Part shown: in pieces, positions 9,657-18,762 of the stretch
Layout: every line of letters begins with the position of its first letter
How positions within the stretch are numbered: the stretch's first letter is position 1
Assembly (NCBI RefSeq): GCF_040718835.1
Contig: NZ_JBFEFG010000268.1
Location: 186,001 to 250,000 of the forward strand
Source: Bremerella sp. JC817
GTDB lineage: Bacteria; Planctomycetota; Planctomycetia; Pirellulales; Pirellulaceae
Reading direction: 5' to 3'
Length of the DNA: 64,000 nt
The notes under the pieces: generated by a model
The model's input: only the letters and a program-made list of their open reading frames with translations
Told to the model about the DNA's origin: nothing
Database searches by the model: none
Position numbers and translations under genes: made by a program

Positions 9657-9989
9657 ATGAGCAAGAATCCACCCAAACCACCTGGAAGTGTCGAGGACTT
9701 CGCCGAAGCGGCCGAATGCCTCCGTACGCTGGCCCATCCCGTGCGATTGCGGATCGTGCAGTTGCTGCTCCGGGGAAGGTATACCGTGGGGGAAATGGCT
9801 CAGCACTGCGATGTCCCGGACAACGTGGCGTCGGAGCATTTGCGTCTGCTGCAGCGGTGTGGCTTCCTCAAGAGTGAACGCGAAGGTCGATTCGTCTACT
9901 ACCAGGTCGCCGAACCACACCTTCAGCAACTAATGGCCTGCATCGAAGGGCGATTCCTTCCGTGCGGGGCAAAGTATCGACTGGAATAA
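9657..9989 (+). CDS. ArsR-family transcriptional regulator of the sulfide operon
   Basis: 110 residues, a compact winged helix: AHPVRLRIVQLLL (helix 2), EMAQHCDVPDNVASEHLRLL (recognition region) and REGRFVYYQV (wing). It is first in a same-strand run of persulfide and sulfide enzymes, which matches the BigR/SqrR habit of repressing such operons until persulfides oxidise cysteines. Cysteines lie near residues 21, 51, 68, 95 and 103. The helix-2 cysteine typical of BigR is not at the usual place; Cys51 sits in the recognition region as in thiol or metal sensors. The sensing chemistry is therefore uncertain, the repressor role likely. Confidence 0.9.
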   Translation: MSKNPPKPPGSVEDFAEAAECLRTLAHPVRLRIVQLLLRGRYTVGEMAQHCDVPDNVASEHLRLLQRCGFLKSEREGRFVYYQVAEPHLQQLMACIEGRFLPCGAKYRLE

Positions 9990-10091
9990 GCTCCCTTTTT
10001 TTGGCCTAACGTATCGCCACCTGGAGATATGTCGAGGTGATAAGGGAAATCGGCGTGAATTGTCAGAAACGTATTGGATGAAGGCGACGCC

Positions 10092-10907
10092 ATGACCATG
10101 GCCCTGGCAATTTTGTTCGGATGCATTGTGGGGTTCGCCCTCGGCTTGACCGGCGGAGGAGGTGGCATCTTTGCGGTCCCGCTGCTGGTTTACGGCTTAG
10201 GAGTTCACCCCAGCGAAGCCGTTGGCATCTCGCTGGCCGCGGTTGGTGGCACAGCGATCTCAGGGGCATTGCCTCGATTGCTACGAAATGAAGTCGAACT
10301 CCGGACTGGGCTCTTCTTCGCCATCGCCGGCATGCTAGGTGCCCCCATCGGATCGTATCTCTCCAAAAAACTCCCGGGCGACGTCCTGCTGACGCTGTTC
10401 GCCTTTCTGATGTTTGTCGTGGCCTACCGCATGTGGCAGAAAGCGAAGCCATCCGCCGGACCGAAACCCGCTTGCGAACCGGATGCCGATCGTTCGGCCT
10501 GCCAACGCACTGAAAGCGGCGAGTTGATCCTTACCTCGCGCTGTGCCCGCTTGCTATTGCTGATCGGTTTGGCGACCGGCGTGCTGTCGGGACTGTTTGG
10601 CGTCGGCGGTGGATTTGTGATTGTCCCGGCGCTGGTGCTCTTCAGCGGGATGCACATCCATCGCGCGATCGCGACGTCGCTCTTTGTAATTGTTCTGATC
10701 AGCGCCAGTGGAGCTTTTTCGCACTTCATCAGTGGCAAGGACTTCCCGGTGATGTTGACGTTGGAATTCCTAGTGGGCGGGTTTCTCGGCATGTGGCTGG
10801 GAGGTTTGCTCAGTAAACGCCTCAATGGGGCGACGCTGCAAAAAGTGTTCGCGACGGCAGTGATCCTCGTCGCGCTGTTCGTGATCGTGAAATCAACCCT
10901 TCTATAA
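10092..10907 (+). CDS. TauE/SafE-family sulfite or sulfonate exporter
   Basis: 271 residues from ATG 10092, preceded by AAGG 7 nt upstream; an in-frame ATG at 10074 lacks that site. It is a multi-helix membrane protein with two similar halves, each opening with a Gly-rich turn (GLTGGGGGIFAVPLL near the N-terminus and GLFGVGGGFVIVPALV past the middle), the signature of the family. A hydrophilic loop holding CEPD and ACQRTES separates the halves. In this operon it would remove sulfite made by the persulfide dioxygenase encoded directly downstream (17 bp). Confidence 0.9.
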   Translation: MTMALAILFGCIVGFALGLTGGGGGIFAVPLLVYGLGVHPSEAVGISLAAVGGTAISGALPRLLRNEVELRTGLFFAIAGMLGAPIGSYLSKKLPGDVLLTLFAFLMFVVAYRMWQKAKPSAGPKPACEPDADRSACQRTESGELILTSRCARLLLLIGLATGVLSGLFGVGGGFVIVPALVLFSGMHIHRAIATSLFVIVLISASGAFSHFISGKDFPVMLTLEFLVGGFLGMWLGGLLSKRLNGATLQKVFATAVILVALFVIVKSTLL

Positions 10908-10924
10908 ACGCAAGGACCGTAGCC

Positions 10925-12343
10925 ATGTTACTCAAATACTTTTACGACAAGACGCTCGCCCACGCGTCTTACCTGGTCGGGTGTCAACGGGCGAAAGTGG
11001 CGATCGTGGTCGATCCTGGACGTGACGTGCAGCAATATATCGAGACCGCTAAGAGGGAAGGACTCGAAATCACGGCCGTCACCGAGACCCACATTCACGC
11101 TGACTACGTTTCTGGTGCTCGTGAGTTGGCCGAACGGATTGGTGCGAAACTCTATCTGTCGGATGAAGGCCCGGCAGAGTGGAAGTACGAATACGCCGCC
11201 TCCTACGATCACCAACTGTTGCATAGCGGCGATCACTTCTTGATCGGCAACATTCGCTTCGACGTGCTGCACACCCCAGGCCACACGCCGGAAAGCATTT
11301 CGCTTCTGCTCACCGATCAGGGAAGCGGAGCCAACCAGCCGATGGGGATCTTCACCGGCGACTTTGTGTTCGTGAACGCCGTCGGCCGACCTGACCTGCT
11401 GGAGAAAGCTGCCGGTCTCGCTGAAACCGCCAAGGCAGGGGCAGTCGAGTTGTTCGCATCGCTCGAATGCTTCGAGCAGTTGCCTGACTACCTTCAAGTG
11501 TGGCCTGCCCACGGAGCTGGCAGCGCTTGTGGCAAAGGACTCGGTGCGATTCCTTCGTCCACCGTTGGCTATGAAAAGCTGTTTAACCCGGGCCTGCAGT
11601 TCAGCGACGAAGCATCATTCGTCGACTACGTGCTGGCCGATCAACCTGAAGTTCCGCCCTACTTCAAAGAGATGAAGCGGGTCAACAAAGAAGGCCCGCG
11701 CGTCCTGGAAGGCGTCGAGCCTCTCGATACGCTTCCAGCAACCTATTTGTCGGCCGCATTGGAGCAAGGCACGCTGCTCGATCTTTCCGCGTCGGCCGCC
11801 TTTGGCGAAGCCCACGTGCCAGGCTCGATCAACATACCACTCAAGATGCTCGGCGCCTGGGGAGGCTGGTTGGTCGACTACAGCGGTCCGGTTTATTTGA
11901 TCGGAACGCCTGACGAGGTCGATCAGGCAAACAAGCTTCTGCTGCAGATTGGCGTCGAAGACATTCGCGGCTATTTCCAGCGTGAAGATCTTTCAACGGC
12001 GATGACCGAAGCGTACCAAACAGTCGATGCCGTCAAGCTCTCGAAACTTCTTTCGGAGGAAGCGGTCGAACTGATCGACGTTCGTTCGCTTGAAGAATGG
12101 AATGCAGGTCATATTGCCGCCGCCAGCCATCACTTTCTGGGCCGACTGCCGGAGACGATCTCTTCGATCAACAGCGATCGCCCCGTGGTGGTGAACTGCC
12201 GCAGCGGTGCTCGCTCGGCGATTGCTGTCAGTGTGCTTCAAGCGGCTGGAATTAAAAACGCAATCAATCTGGAAGGTGGCATCTTGGCCTGGAACGGGGC
12301 GTCTTTGCCGACAGTGACCGCCGATGCTGTTTCGTCGAACTAA
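10925..12343 (+). CDS. Persulfide dioxygenase-rhodanese fusion (CstB/Blh-like)
   Basis: 472 residues. The metallo-beta-lactamase fold (about 1-240) has the iron-binding THIHADY near 56-61, HTPGHTPES and TGDFVF, as in ETHE1-type persulfide dioxygenases that oxidise glutathione or CoA persulfide to sulfite. Two rhodanese modules follow. The first (about 270-350) has no catalytic Cys and is probably structural. The second (about 375-470) has the loop CRSGAR with Cys near 425. The MBL / inactive rhodanese / active rhodanese order is that of CstB. It should turn persulfide into sulfite and thiosulfate in the cytoplasm. It is followed by DUF1641 and the sulfide:quinone oxidoreductase. Confidence 0.9.
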   Translation: MLLKYFYDKTLAHASYLVGCQRAKVAIVVDPGRDVQQYIETAKREGLEITAVTETHIHADYVSGARELAERIGAKLYLSDEGPAEWKYEYAASYDHQLLHSGDHFLIGNIRFDVLHTPGHTPESISLLLTDQGSGANQPMGIFTGDFVFVNAVGRPDLLEKAAGLAETAKAGAVELFASLECFEQLPDYLQVWPAHGAGSACGKGLGAIPSSTVGYEKLFNPGLQFSDEASFVDYVLADQPEVPPYFKEMKRVNKEGPRVLEGVEPLDTLPATYLSAALEQGTLLDLSASAAFGEAHVPGSINIPLKMLGAWGGWLVDYSGPVYLIGTPDEVDQANKLLLQIGVEDIRGYFQREDLSTAMTEAYQTVDAVKLSKLLSEEAVELIDVRSLEEWNAGHIAAASHHFLGRLPETISSINSDRPVVVNCRSGARSAIAVSVLQAAGIKNAINLEGGILAWNGASLPTVTADAVSSN

Positions 12344-12376
12344 TGTCCCGAGGCGGCCGCGCTTCCCAAGTTGTAA

Positions 12377-13147
12377 ATGAGTAGACCCATGAGCGAAGTT
12401 GAAACCAGCGAGCGTTCGATGTCGATCACCGATCGATTGAACGATCCGCAGACGCAGGCGATGTTGCATCGCTTGCTCGACAAGGCGGAGCAGCTCGATC
12501 AAATGCTCGAGGTCGCCGGTGAGATCCCAAATCTCATCGCGATCGCGACCGATGTGTTTGACGAGATGGCCCAAAAAGCGAAGGAAGACGGAATCGATCT
12601 TCAGGCCCGTGCCGGACAATTGCTGGCGTTGTTCAAGAAGGCAACTGAGCCTCAGAACATCCAGGCACTGAGTACCCTGGTCGATCATCTGCCGCAGCTG
12701 GAAAAGGCAGCGGAGATGAGTGACGAGCTGCCGAACCTGGTGGCAATTGCGACCGATGTCTTCGACGAGTGGGCCGCTGACCTCAAAAAGCAAGGCATCA
12801 ATCTTGAACAGAGTCTTCGCAACGGTATTCAGGCGGCTCTTTACTTGGGCGGTCAGATCCGACGCGAAGAACTGGACCGGCTCGGTTACCTGTTGAAATC
12901 GGATGTGCTGAGCGAGTTCTCTGTCGAAACAGTCAGCCTGGCAGGCAGTGCGCTTTCAAGTTGCCGACAAGGAAGCTGCGAACATCCGGTTCCCAAGCGA
13001 CTCGGCTTGTTCGGGCTGCTCGGAGCTTCGCAAGATCCGAGCACGCAACGAGCACTCGCCTTCGCGGTCCAGTTCGCCAAGTGTTTCGGCTCGCTGCTGG
13101 AAGAACGGCATCCCAATTCCCCCTCGAATCCATCCAACAAAGTCTAG
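12377..13147 (+). CDS. DUF1641-family protein with internal repeat
   Basis: 256 residues, soluble and mostly helical. PNLIAIATDVFDEMA is repeated as PNLVAIATDVFDEWA roughly 65 residues later, so the first two thirds arose by duplication. The following segment (LRNGIQAALYLGG) resembles the helical DUF1641 core. DUF1641 genes commonly neighbour sulfide:quinone oxidoreductases or formate dehydrogenases; a role as partner or membrane-docking factor for the oxidoreductase is inference. The stop lies 9 bp before the SQR start, so translation is probably coupled. ATG 12377 and 12389 are both possible starts; neither has a strong ribosome-binding site. Confidence 0.75.
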   Translation: MSRPMSEVETSERSMSITDRLNDPQTQAMLHRLLDKAEQLDQMLEVAGEIPNLIAIATDVFDEMAQKAKEDGIDLQARAGQLLALFKKATEPQNIQALSTLVDHLPQLEKAAEMSDELPNLVAIATDVFDEWAADLKKQGINLEQSLRNGIQAALYLGGQIRREELDRLGYLLKSDVLSEFSVETVSLAGSALSSCRQGSCEHPVPKRLGLFGLLGASQDPSTQRALAFAVQFAKCFGSLLEERHPNSPSNPSNKV

Positions 13148-13156
13148 GCGAATACC

Positions 13157-14341
13157 ATGAGTCATCATCAAATTCTTATCGTGGGCGGTGGAACGGCTGG
13201 GATCACGGTCGCCGCTCGCTTGCGGAAGGCAGATCCTTCACTCGACATCGCGGTGATCGAACCCTCGGAAAAGCATTATTATCAGCCACTCTGGACGCTT
13301 GTGGGTGGTGGAATCTTCAAGCCTGGAGATTCGGCTCGAAACGAAGTCGATGTGATGCCGCGGGGTGTGAAGTGGATTCAAGATGCCGTGGCGAACTTCT
13401 CCCCGGCCGAGAAACAACTGACGACACGTAACGGCGAAACGATTGCGTACGAATACCTCGTTGTTTGTCCCGGAATTCAAATCAACTGGGACAAGATCAA
13501 AGGCTTGAAAGAGGCTGTCGGTCACGACGGTGTCTGTAGTAACTATTCGATCCAGACGGTTGGAAGTACTTGGAAGTTCATTCAGACGCTCAAAGAAGGT
13601 ACCGCTCTATTCACGCAGCCTGCCGGGGCAGTGAAGTGTGGCGGCGCGCCGCAAAAGATCTGCTACCTGGCGGAAGACTACTTTCGTCAGGCAGGCGTGC
13701 GAGATCGCATCAACGTCATCTTTACCGCGGCCGGGCCACGCCTTTTCGCCGTGGATGAATATCGCAAAGAGCTCGAGAAAGTCGCCGCTAGAAAGGGTGT
13801 GGATACACGCTTTCTTCACAACCTGGTCGAAGTTCGGGCAAAGTCGAAAGAAGCCATCTACCAGCACATGGATACCAACGAAGAGATGGTCATCCAGTAC
13901 GACATGATCCACGTCACGCCGCCGATGAGTGCCCCTGACTTCGTTGCGAATAGCCCCCTGGCCAGCGAAGCAGGCTGGGTCGATGTCGATAAGCACTCGC
14001 TGCAGCATATCCGCTTCGCGAATGTCTTTTCGCTCGGTGATGCTTCGAGCCTGCCAACATCAAAGACCGGGGCGGCCATTCGGAAGCAAGCCCCGGTGTT
14101 GGTGAAGAATCTGCTGGCCGAGATGGCCAGTCAGCCGCTCACCGGTCGCTACGACGGCTATACGTCGTGCCCAGTGGTGACCGGATACGATTCGCTGATC
14201 CTGGCTGAGTTCGACTATAGCGGCAAACCAGCTGAAACGTTTCCATTCGATCAAGGGAAAGAACGGTTCAGCATGCTGATGCTGAAGAAGTTCGGGCTGC
14301 CTGCTCTGTATTGGTACGGCATGCTGAAAGGTCGCGCTTAG
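13157..14341 (+). CDS. sqr: Sulfide:quinone oxidoreductase, type II
   Basis: 394 residues. The N-terminal FAD fold has ILIVGGGTAGITVAARL; FSLGDASSLPTSKTGAAIR is the second FAD motif. Two cysteines fit the catalytic trisulfide pair: Cys161 in KCGGAPQKICYL and Cys338 in SCPVVTGYDSLILAEFDY, contexts matching the mitochondrial type (SQOR). It oxidises sulfide at the membrane face, passing electrons to quinone and sulfur to an acceptor thiol, which makes the persulfide used by the dioxygenase encoded upstream. The C-terminal amphipathic stretch (LPALYWYGMLKGRA) suits membrane attachment. Confidence 0.93.
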   Translation: MSHHQILIVGGGTAGITVAARLRKADPSLDIAVIEPSEKHYYQPLWTLVGGGIFKPGDSARNEVDVMPRGVKWIQDAVANFSPAEKQLTTRNGETIAYEYLVVCPGIQINWDKIKGLKEAVGHDGVCSNYSIQTVGSTWKFIQTLKEGTALFTQPAGAVKCGGAPQKICYLAEDYFRQAGVRDRINVIFTAAGPRLFAVDEYRKELEKVAARKGVDTRFLHNLVEVRAKSKEAIYQHMDTNEEMVIQYDMIHVTPPMSAPDFVANSPLASEAGWVDVDKHSLQHIRFANVFSLGDASSLPTSKTGAAIRKQAPVLVKNLLAEMASQPLTGRYDGYTSCPVVTGYDSLILAEFDYSGKPAETFPFDQGKERFSMLMLKKFGLPALYWYGMLKGRA

Positions 14342-14385
14342 TTGACTTCCAACTGAACCATTTTCAATCGGGTAAGGAGATCGCC

Positions 14386-15381
14386 ATGAGTCGCCCTATT
14401 TTGTCGATGTTGGTAATGATGATGTTCATCACGCCCACGGTTGTCTCCGCCCAGATGGGAAGGGGAAGAGGGGGCGGGGGAGACGCACGTTTCCGCGAAG
14501 ATCGGGAGGTGTTCCATTACCTTCTGGAGAATCACGTCAAGATTCGTCGTACAGTTACGAAACTTCCCAACGGCGTATCGACGGTGACCGAATCGGACGA
14601 TCCAAATGTCGTTCCCAAAATCCAGGAGCATGTTCACTGGATGAAGGAACGGGTGGAGAAAAACGAACCGATTCGTAATCGCGATCCGCTCTTTGCAGAG
14701 CTGTTTCGCCATGCCGACAAGATTGAAATGAAAGTCGAGCAGACAGAGAAGGGGGTGAAGGTCACCGAGACCTCAAATGATCCCAAGGTCGCCAAGTTAA
14801 TCCAAGCCCATGCGGAAGTCGTTTCTGGATTCGTCGCTAAGGGATTTGACGAAGCACAACGTTCGCATCCTGTTCCGAACTCTGATGCGGTCGATGCCAA
14901 GCCAAGCGAGATGCTCTTCCCGAAAATTGAAGGGCATGGCGGGGTCGTGCCACTTCCTACGGCGGCGCATCAACCACGTTCCGGTAGCAAGGTGCTGGTT
15001 GATATTACCTCGGGAGGCGATCCGGCAAAGGTTTACCCTGCGATCGAGAAAGTCGCTCGATACGTGAACATCATGGCAGGGGCGGGCAAGGAACCAGCGA
15101 CTGCTAGTATTGCGCTGGTATTTCATGGCGAGGCAACCTTGGCGGTGCTTAATGACGAGGCCTATGCCGCGCAGTTTCAAACCAAGCAGAATCCAAACCT
15201 TCCATTACTGCGGGCCTTGCACGAAGAAGGCGTCGCGATGTTCGTCTGTGGACAATCGCTCGCCGGCAAAGGCAAATCTGGTGAGCAAGTCGTCATGTTT
15301 GTCGATACGGCGGTGTCCGCATTCACTGCCAGTATCAACTTGCAATCGGATGGCTATGCGTACGTTCCACTTTCCCAATAA
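14386..15381 (+). CDS. Secreted protein with C-terminal DsrE-like domain
   Basis: 331 residues from ATG 14386 with a strong AAGGAGA site; signal peptide MSRPILSMLVMMMFITPTVVSAQ. Residues about 45-165 are charged with two similar segments (KLPNGVSTVTESDDP and EKGVKVTETSNDP, each followed by a His-containing helix), suggesting an internal duplication. About 205-331 resembles DsrE/DsrF-type sulfur-carrier folds (VLVDITSGGDPAKVY, then ALVFHGEAT and MFVCGQSLAGKG), with a Cys at the place used for sulfur relay. It probably handles sulfane sulfur outside the cytoplasm. The pairing of the two parts is not one I recognise as a named family. Confidence 0.75.
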   Translation: MSRPILSMLVMMMFITPTVVSAQMGRGRGGGGDARFREDREVFHYLLENHVKIRRTVTKLPNGVSTVTESDDPNVVPKIQEHVHWMKERVEKNEPIRNRDPLFAELFRHADKIEMKVEQTEKGVKVTETSNDPKVAKLIQAHAEVVSGFVAKGFDEAQRSHPVPNSDAVDAKPSEMLFPKIEGHGGVVPLPTAAHQPRSGSKVLVDITSGGDPAKVYPAIEKVARYVNIMAGAGKEPATASIALVFHGEATLAVLNDEAYAAQFQTKQNPNLPLLRALHEEGVAMFVCGQSLAGKGKSGEQVVMFVDTAVSAFTASINLQSDGYAYVPLSQ

Positions 15382-15465
15382 GGAGTCGTTTATCGGCGCC
15401 TTTTGCGTCGATATCATAGGCAGAAAGCCATCAGGTTACCACGCAGGATGGAAAGGGGAGACATC

Positions 15466-17100
15466 ATGAAAATCGTCATCATCGGTGGAGTCGCCGGCGG
15501 TGCCTCGGCGGCTGCTCGAGCTCGGCGTTTAGGAGAGAGTGCAGAGATTGTCGTCCTGGAAAAAGGGGACTATCCTTCCTTCGCCAATTGCGGATTGCCT
15601 TACTACGTTGGCGGCGAGATCGAGAAACGCGAGAAGTTGCTCGTCGCGCCGATCGACATGCTGCGGCAGCGGCATCGCCTCGACGTTCGTGTTCGCTCGG
15701 AAGCGATCAAGATCGATCGTACGGTCAAGAAGGTGACTGTTCGTGACTTGAACGCAGGGACAGAGTACGACGAATCGTACGACAAGCTGGTCATTGCCAC
15801 GGGCGCTTCCCCGTTCCGGCCACCAATTCCAGGGATTCAAAGCGATAAGGTCGTTGCACTGCGTGATCTAAACGACGCCGACCGCATGCGCGAGTTGGCA
15901 ACCTCGGGGGCGAAGCGAGCGGTGATTGTCGGTGCCGGCTTCATCGGTATCGAAGTTGCCGAAAACCTGGCTCGTCGCGGCCTGCAGGTCACTCTGGTCG
16001 AGCTGGCCGACCAGATTCTGCCCCCCTGGGACCGTGAGATGGTCCTTCCGCTAGAGAAGCACCTAAAGCAGGAAGGTGTCGAGCTGAAGTTGGGAAGTTC
16101 CGCGAAAGAGTTCGATTCGACAGGCAAGTCGCTCCTGGTGACGCTGAACGATGGGTCAAAGGTCGAAGCGGACTTCGGCGTTGTGTGCATCGGTGTTCGC
16201 CCTGACAGTAAACTGGCAGCCGATGCAGGCATCGAATGTGGGCCGCGCGGGGGAATTCTGGTCAGCAGCAATATGCAAACCAACGACCCCGATATCTACG
16301 CAGTAGGCGACGTCGTCCAGACCATCTGCTCGACGACAGGCGATCCGACGCAAATTCCGTTGGCCGGGCCTGCCAATCGGCAGGGACGCATCGCCAGCGA
16401 TCACATCTTCGGCCGCGAATCGACCTACCGTGGAACCCAGGGAACCGCCGTCGTCGGTGTGTTCGGCAAAACGGCGGCCATGACCGGCCTTAGCGAGAAG
16501 GTTCTGCGAAGCAAAAACATCACGTACGAAAAGATCTACCTGCACCCGACCGATCACGCCGGATACTTTCCCGGTGCCCAGGGGATGTTCTTCAAACTGC
16601 TGTTCGCGCCCGACAGTGGCAAGATCTTAGGAGCCCAAGCGGTCGGAACCAGCGGCGTCGATAAGCGGATCGATGTGATCGCCATGGCCATGCAGGCACA
16701 TCTCTCCGTTTTCGATCTGGAAGAAGCAGAACTTTGCTACGCCCCGCAGTATGGCCATGCAAAGGATCCGGTCAACATGGCGGGCTTCATTGCCTCAGGC
16801 GTCGTTCGGGGAGATCAGCCGATTATCCACGCAGACCAGCTGGCTGGCCGTTCCGATCTGATGCTGATCGACGTCCGGACGACCGGTGAGTTCTCGCAAG
16901 GAGCCATTCCGGGTGCCAAGAACATCCCGGTCGAGCTCCTGCGTGAGCATCTGGCCGAGATTCCCGATGGGCAAAAGGTGGCCGCTTACTGTGCCGTGGG
17001 ACAGCGGGGCTACCTGGCGACACGCATTCTGCTTCAAAACGGGATCGACGCGGTCAACGTGAGCGGAGGCTATCGCCGCTGGGCGATCGAATTTACCTAG
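15466..17100 (+). CDS. CoA-disulfide reductase-rhodanese fusion (persulfide reductase type)
   Basis: 544 residues from ATG 15466 (GGGGAGA site 5-6 nt upstream). The pyridine-nucleotide disulfide reductase part (about 1-445) has IIGGVAGGASAA for FAD, the single redox Cys42 in SFANCGLPYY and a second nucleotide motif VIVGAGFIGIEVAENLA. A C-terminal rhodanese (about 455-544) has its Cys near 509 in YCAVGQRG. This architecture is known as CoADR-Rhod or NADH-dependent persulfide reductase. It can reduce CoA persulfide or polysulfide, regenerating acceptor thiol for the oxidoreductase. It is last in the sulfide operon. Confidence 0.92.
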   Translation: MKIVIIGGVAGGASAAARARRLGESAEIVVLEKGDYPSFANCGLPYYVGGEIEKREKLLVAPIDMLRQRHRLDVRVRSEAIKIDRTVKKVTVRDLNAGTEYDESYDKLVIATGASPFRPPIPGIQSDKVVALRDLNDADRMRELATSGAKRAVIVGAGFIGIEVAENLARRGLQVTLVELADQILPPWDREMVLPLEKHLKQEGVELKLGSSAKEFDSTGKSLLVTLNDGSKVEADFGVVCIGVRPDSKLAADAGIECGPRGGILVSSNMQTNDPDIYAVGDVVQTICSTTGDPTQIPLAGPANRQGRIASDHIFGRESTYRGTQGTAVVGVFGKTAAMTGLSEKVLRSKNITYEKIYLHPTDHAGYFPGAQGMFFKLLFAPDSGKILGAQAVGTSGVDKRIDVIAMAMQAHLSVFDLEEAELCYAPQYGHAKDPVNMAGFIASGVVRGDQPIIHADQLAGRSDLMLIDVRTTGEFSQGAIPGAKNIPVELLREHLAEIPDGQKVAAYCAVGQRGYLATRILLQNGIDAVNVSGGYRRWAIEFT

Positions 17101-17234
17101 TCCGCGTTTGCATTGCCTAACAAATCGGAAGCCGTGTATAGGAGCTCCGATTCTCAGTGAGAAATCGTTGTCGGAAGCAATACTCTCGTAATCTGAACCA
17201 TTGGGTGAACCCATATGCGTTAGGTCGCTCTTAG

Positions 17235-17663
17235 ATGGATATGGTTCAAATACGCCCGGCCGATCCGAACGACAATATTCAGCTTCAACGGCTGTTTGAA
17301 GATGTCATGTTCGGCGCGACCTTTCCGCCGCCCGAAACGGGACACGTAACAGACTTCGGTCAGGCCACCGAAGGGGAGAAGATCTTCGTGGCTCAAGCTG
17401 CGGATGGAGCGATTGTAGGAATCGTGACGATCTGGGAGCCTGATTCCTTTATCCATTACCTGCTGGTCGCGGGGGATTGGCAACGGCAAGGAATCGGAAC
17501 CCGCCTGCTGGAGTCGCTCGAAGCCTGGCTTCCCTTACCCTGGAAGCTGAAATGCGAGGTCAGCAATCGTCGAGCACTAGCGTTCTATCGCGCGCTCGGA
17601 TGGACAAAAATCGAAACAGGGACCGGAGAATCGGGTCCCTATTTTCTACTGCTTCGCGAATGA
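17235..17663 (+). CDS. GNAT-family N-acetyltransferase
   Basis: 142 residues with the acetyl-CoA site WQRQGIGTRLLESL near residues 80-95 and the C-terminal NRRALAFYRALGWTKIETG. Substrate unknown. It follows the sulfide operon by about 135 bp, where a short imperfect inverted repeat (AATCGGA / TCCGATT, about 17119-17150) may end the operon, so it is probably separate. Confidence 0.88.
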   Translation: MDMVQIRPADPNDNIQLQRLFEDVMFGATFPPPETGHVTDFGQATEGEKIFVAQAADGAIVGIVTIWEPDSFIHYLLVAGDWQRQGIGTRLLESLEAWLPLPWKLKCEVSNRRALAFYRALGWTKIETGTGESGPYFLLLRE

Positions 17664-17718
17664 CGGTTGACTTGGCTGACTGTGTCGACCAAGTGTCCAA
17701 ATGAACCGCAAATTGTTG

Positions 17719-18762
17719 TTAAGAAGTGTGACGAATTCTAAGCTTCGTCGGGATCAGCAGTTCCGAGGGCATGTCGGCCTTTTCGGACTGGATCACGCTG
17801 ATAGCCGCCTTCAATAATCCCGGCAAATCATGAGCAACGGTGGTGAGGGGGGGATCGAGCAGGGAAGAGAACTGCAGGTCGTGCCAGCCGACCACCGCGA
17901 CATCGTCCGGAACCGAAATATTCAGCCGGCGAAGCGAGCGGCAGACAGCCACCGCATTGAAGTCTGTATCGCACAGAATCACGTCGCCGCCAACCTTCTT
18001 TACCAGGCGTTCGACAATCTCGTCGAAGCGCGGGTACGTGGTCGGATCGTTGACCAGCCAGCCCTTGGTGTCCACCACGATTTGCTCCTCGGTGAGCTCC
18101 ATGTTGTGCTCAGCCAAGGCATCGCGGTAGGCTTGAATTCGGTCGAGAATCGACAAAGTTTCGCGTTGTTCTGTTAGCAGCGTAACCTTCTTGCGGCCTG
18201 AAGATACGAGGTGTTCGATCGTCTCGAAGGCCCCGGTTCGGACGTCGCTGATCACGCGGCAAACATCGCTGCCGCCCACGTCTTCCAGCACAGAAAGCAC
18301 ATTCTGGCGTCCGCCAAGCAGCTTCTGAACGTCATCCCACTGGTCGTCATTTTCATGGGCCAGGTACATCACCCCATCGACCCAACCGGCATCCAGGTCT
18401 TGGACCAGGCGTTCTAAGCCGTCCAGGGCAGGGTACGAGCCTGCGGTCAGCAAACGCAAGCCATGCCCTTCGGCCTGACTTTGCAGTTCGGCAATGACTT
18501 TTTGGGTCAAGAAGTTCCGGGTCTCCCGGACAACCACGGCCAAGACATTGCTCTTTTTGCCCGCCAATTGCTGGGCAGCAATGTTTGGACGATAGCCAAG
18601 TTCTTTAGCCGCTTTGCGGATCGCTTCGGCTGTTTCTTCTGAAACGCGAATACGTCCGTTCCCGGTTCCCATCAATACCGCAGAGGCAGCCATTCGCGAT
18701 ACGCCAGCCATTTCAGCGACGTCTTTCATGCGGACTGCAGTTCGGCCAGCCTTTTTCGCCAT
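17719..18762 (-). CDS. LacI-family transcriptional regulator
   Basis: 347 residues. The N-terminal HTH (VRMKDVAEMAGVSRMAASAVLMG) and hinge helix with NIAAQQLAG are typical, followed by a periplasmic-binding-protein-like effector domain (SNVLAVVVRETRNF onward, FETIEHLVSSGRKKV, VAVVGWHDLQFSSLLDPPLTT). It probably represses a sugar-use gene set; none is adjacent, so the target is unknown. The long upstream non-coding stretch may contain its operator. Confidence 0.92.
   Translation of the reverse strand: MAKKAGRTAVRMKDVAEMAGVSRMAASAVLMGTGNGRIRVSEETAEAIRKAAKELGYRPNIAAQQLAGKKSNVLAVVVRETRNFLTQKVIAELQSQAEGHGLRLLTAGSYPALDGLERLVQDLDAGWVDGVMYLAHENDDQWDDVQKLLGGRQNVLSVLEDVGGSDVCRVISDVRTGAFETIEHLVSSGRKKVTLLTEQRETLSILDRIQAYRDALAEHNMELTEEQIVVDTKGWLVNDPTTYPRFDEIVERLVKKVGGDVILCDTDFNAVAVCRSLRRLNISVPDDVAVVGWHDLQFSSLLDPPLTTVAHDLPGLLKAAISVIQSEKADMPSELLIPTKLRIRHTS

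Noticed and set aside
11993..12793. Minus-strand frame across the persulfide dioxygenase and DUF1641 genes
   Set aside because: Spans two real genes in antisense; composition is typical of a shadow frame.
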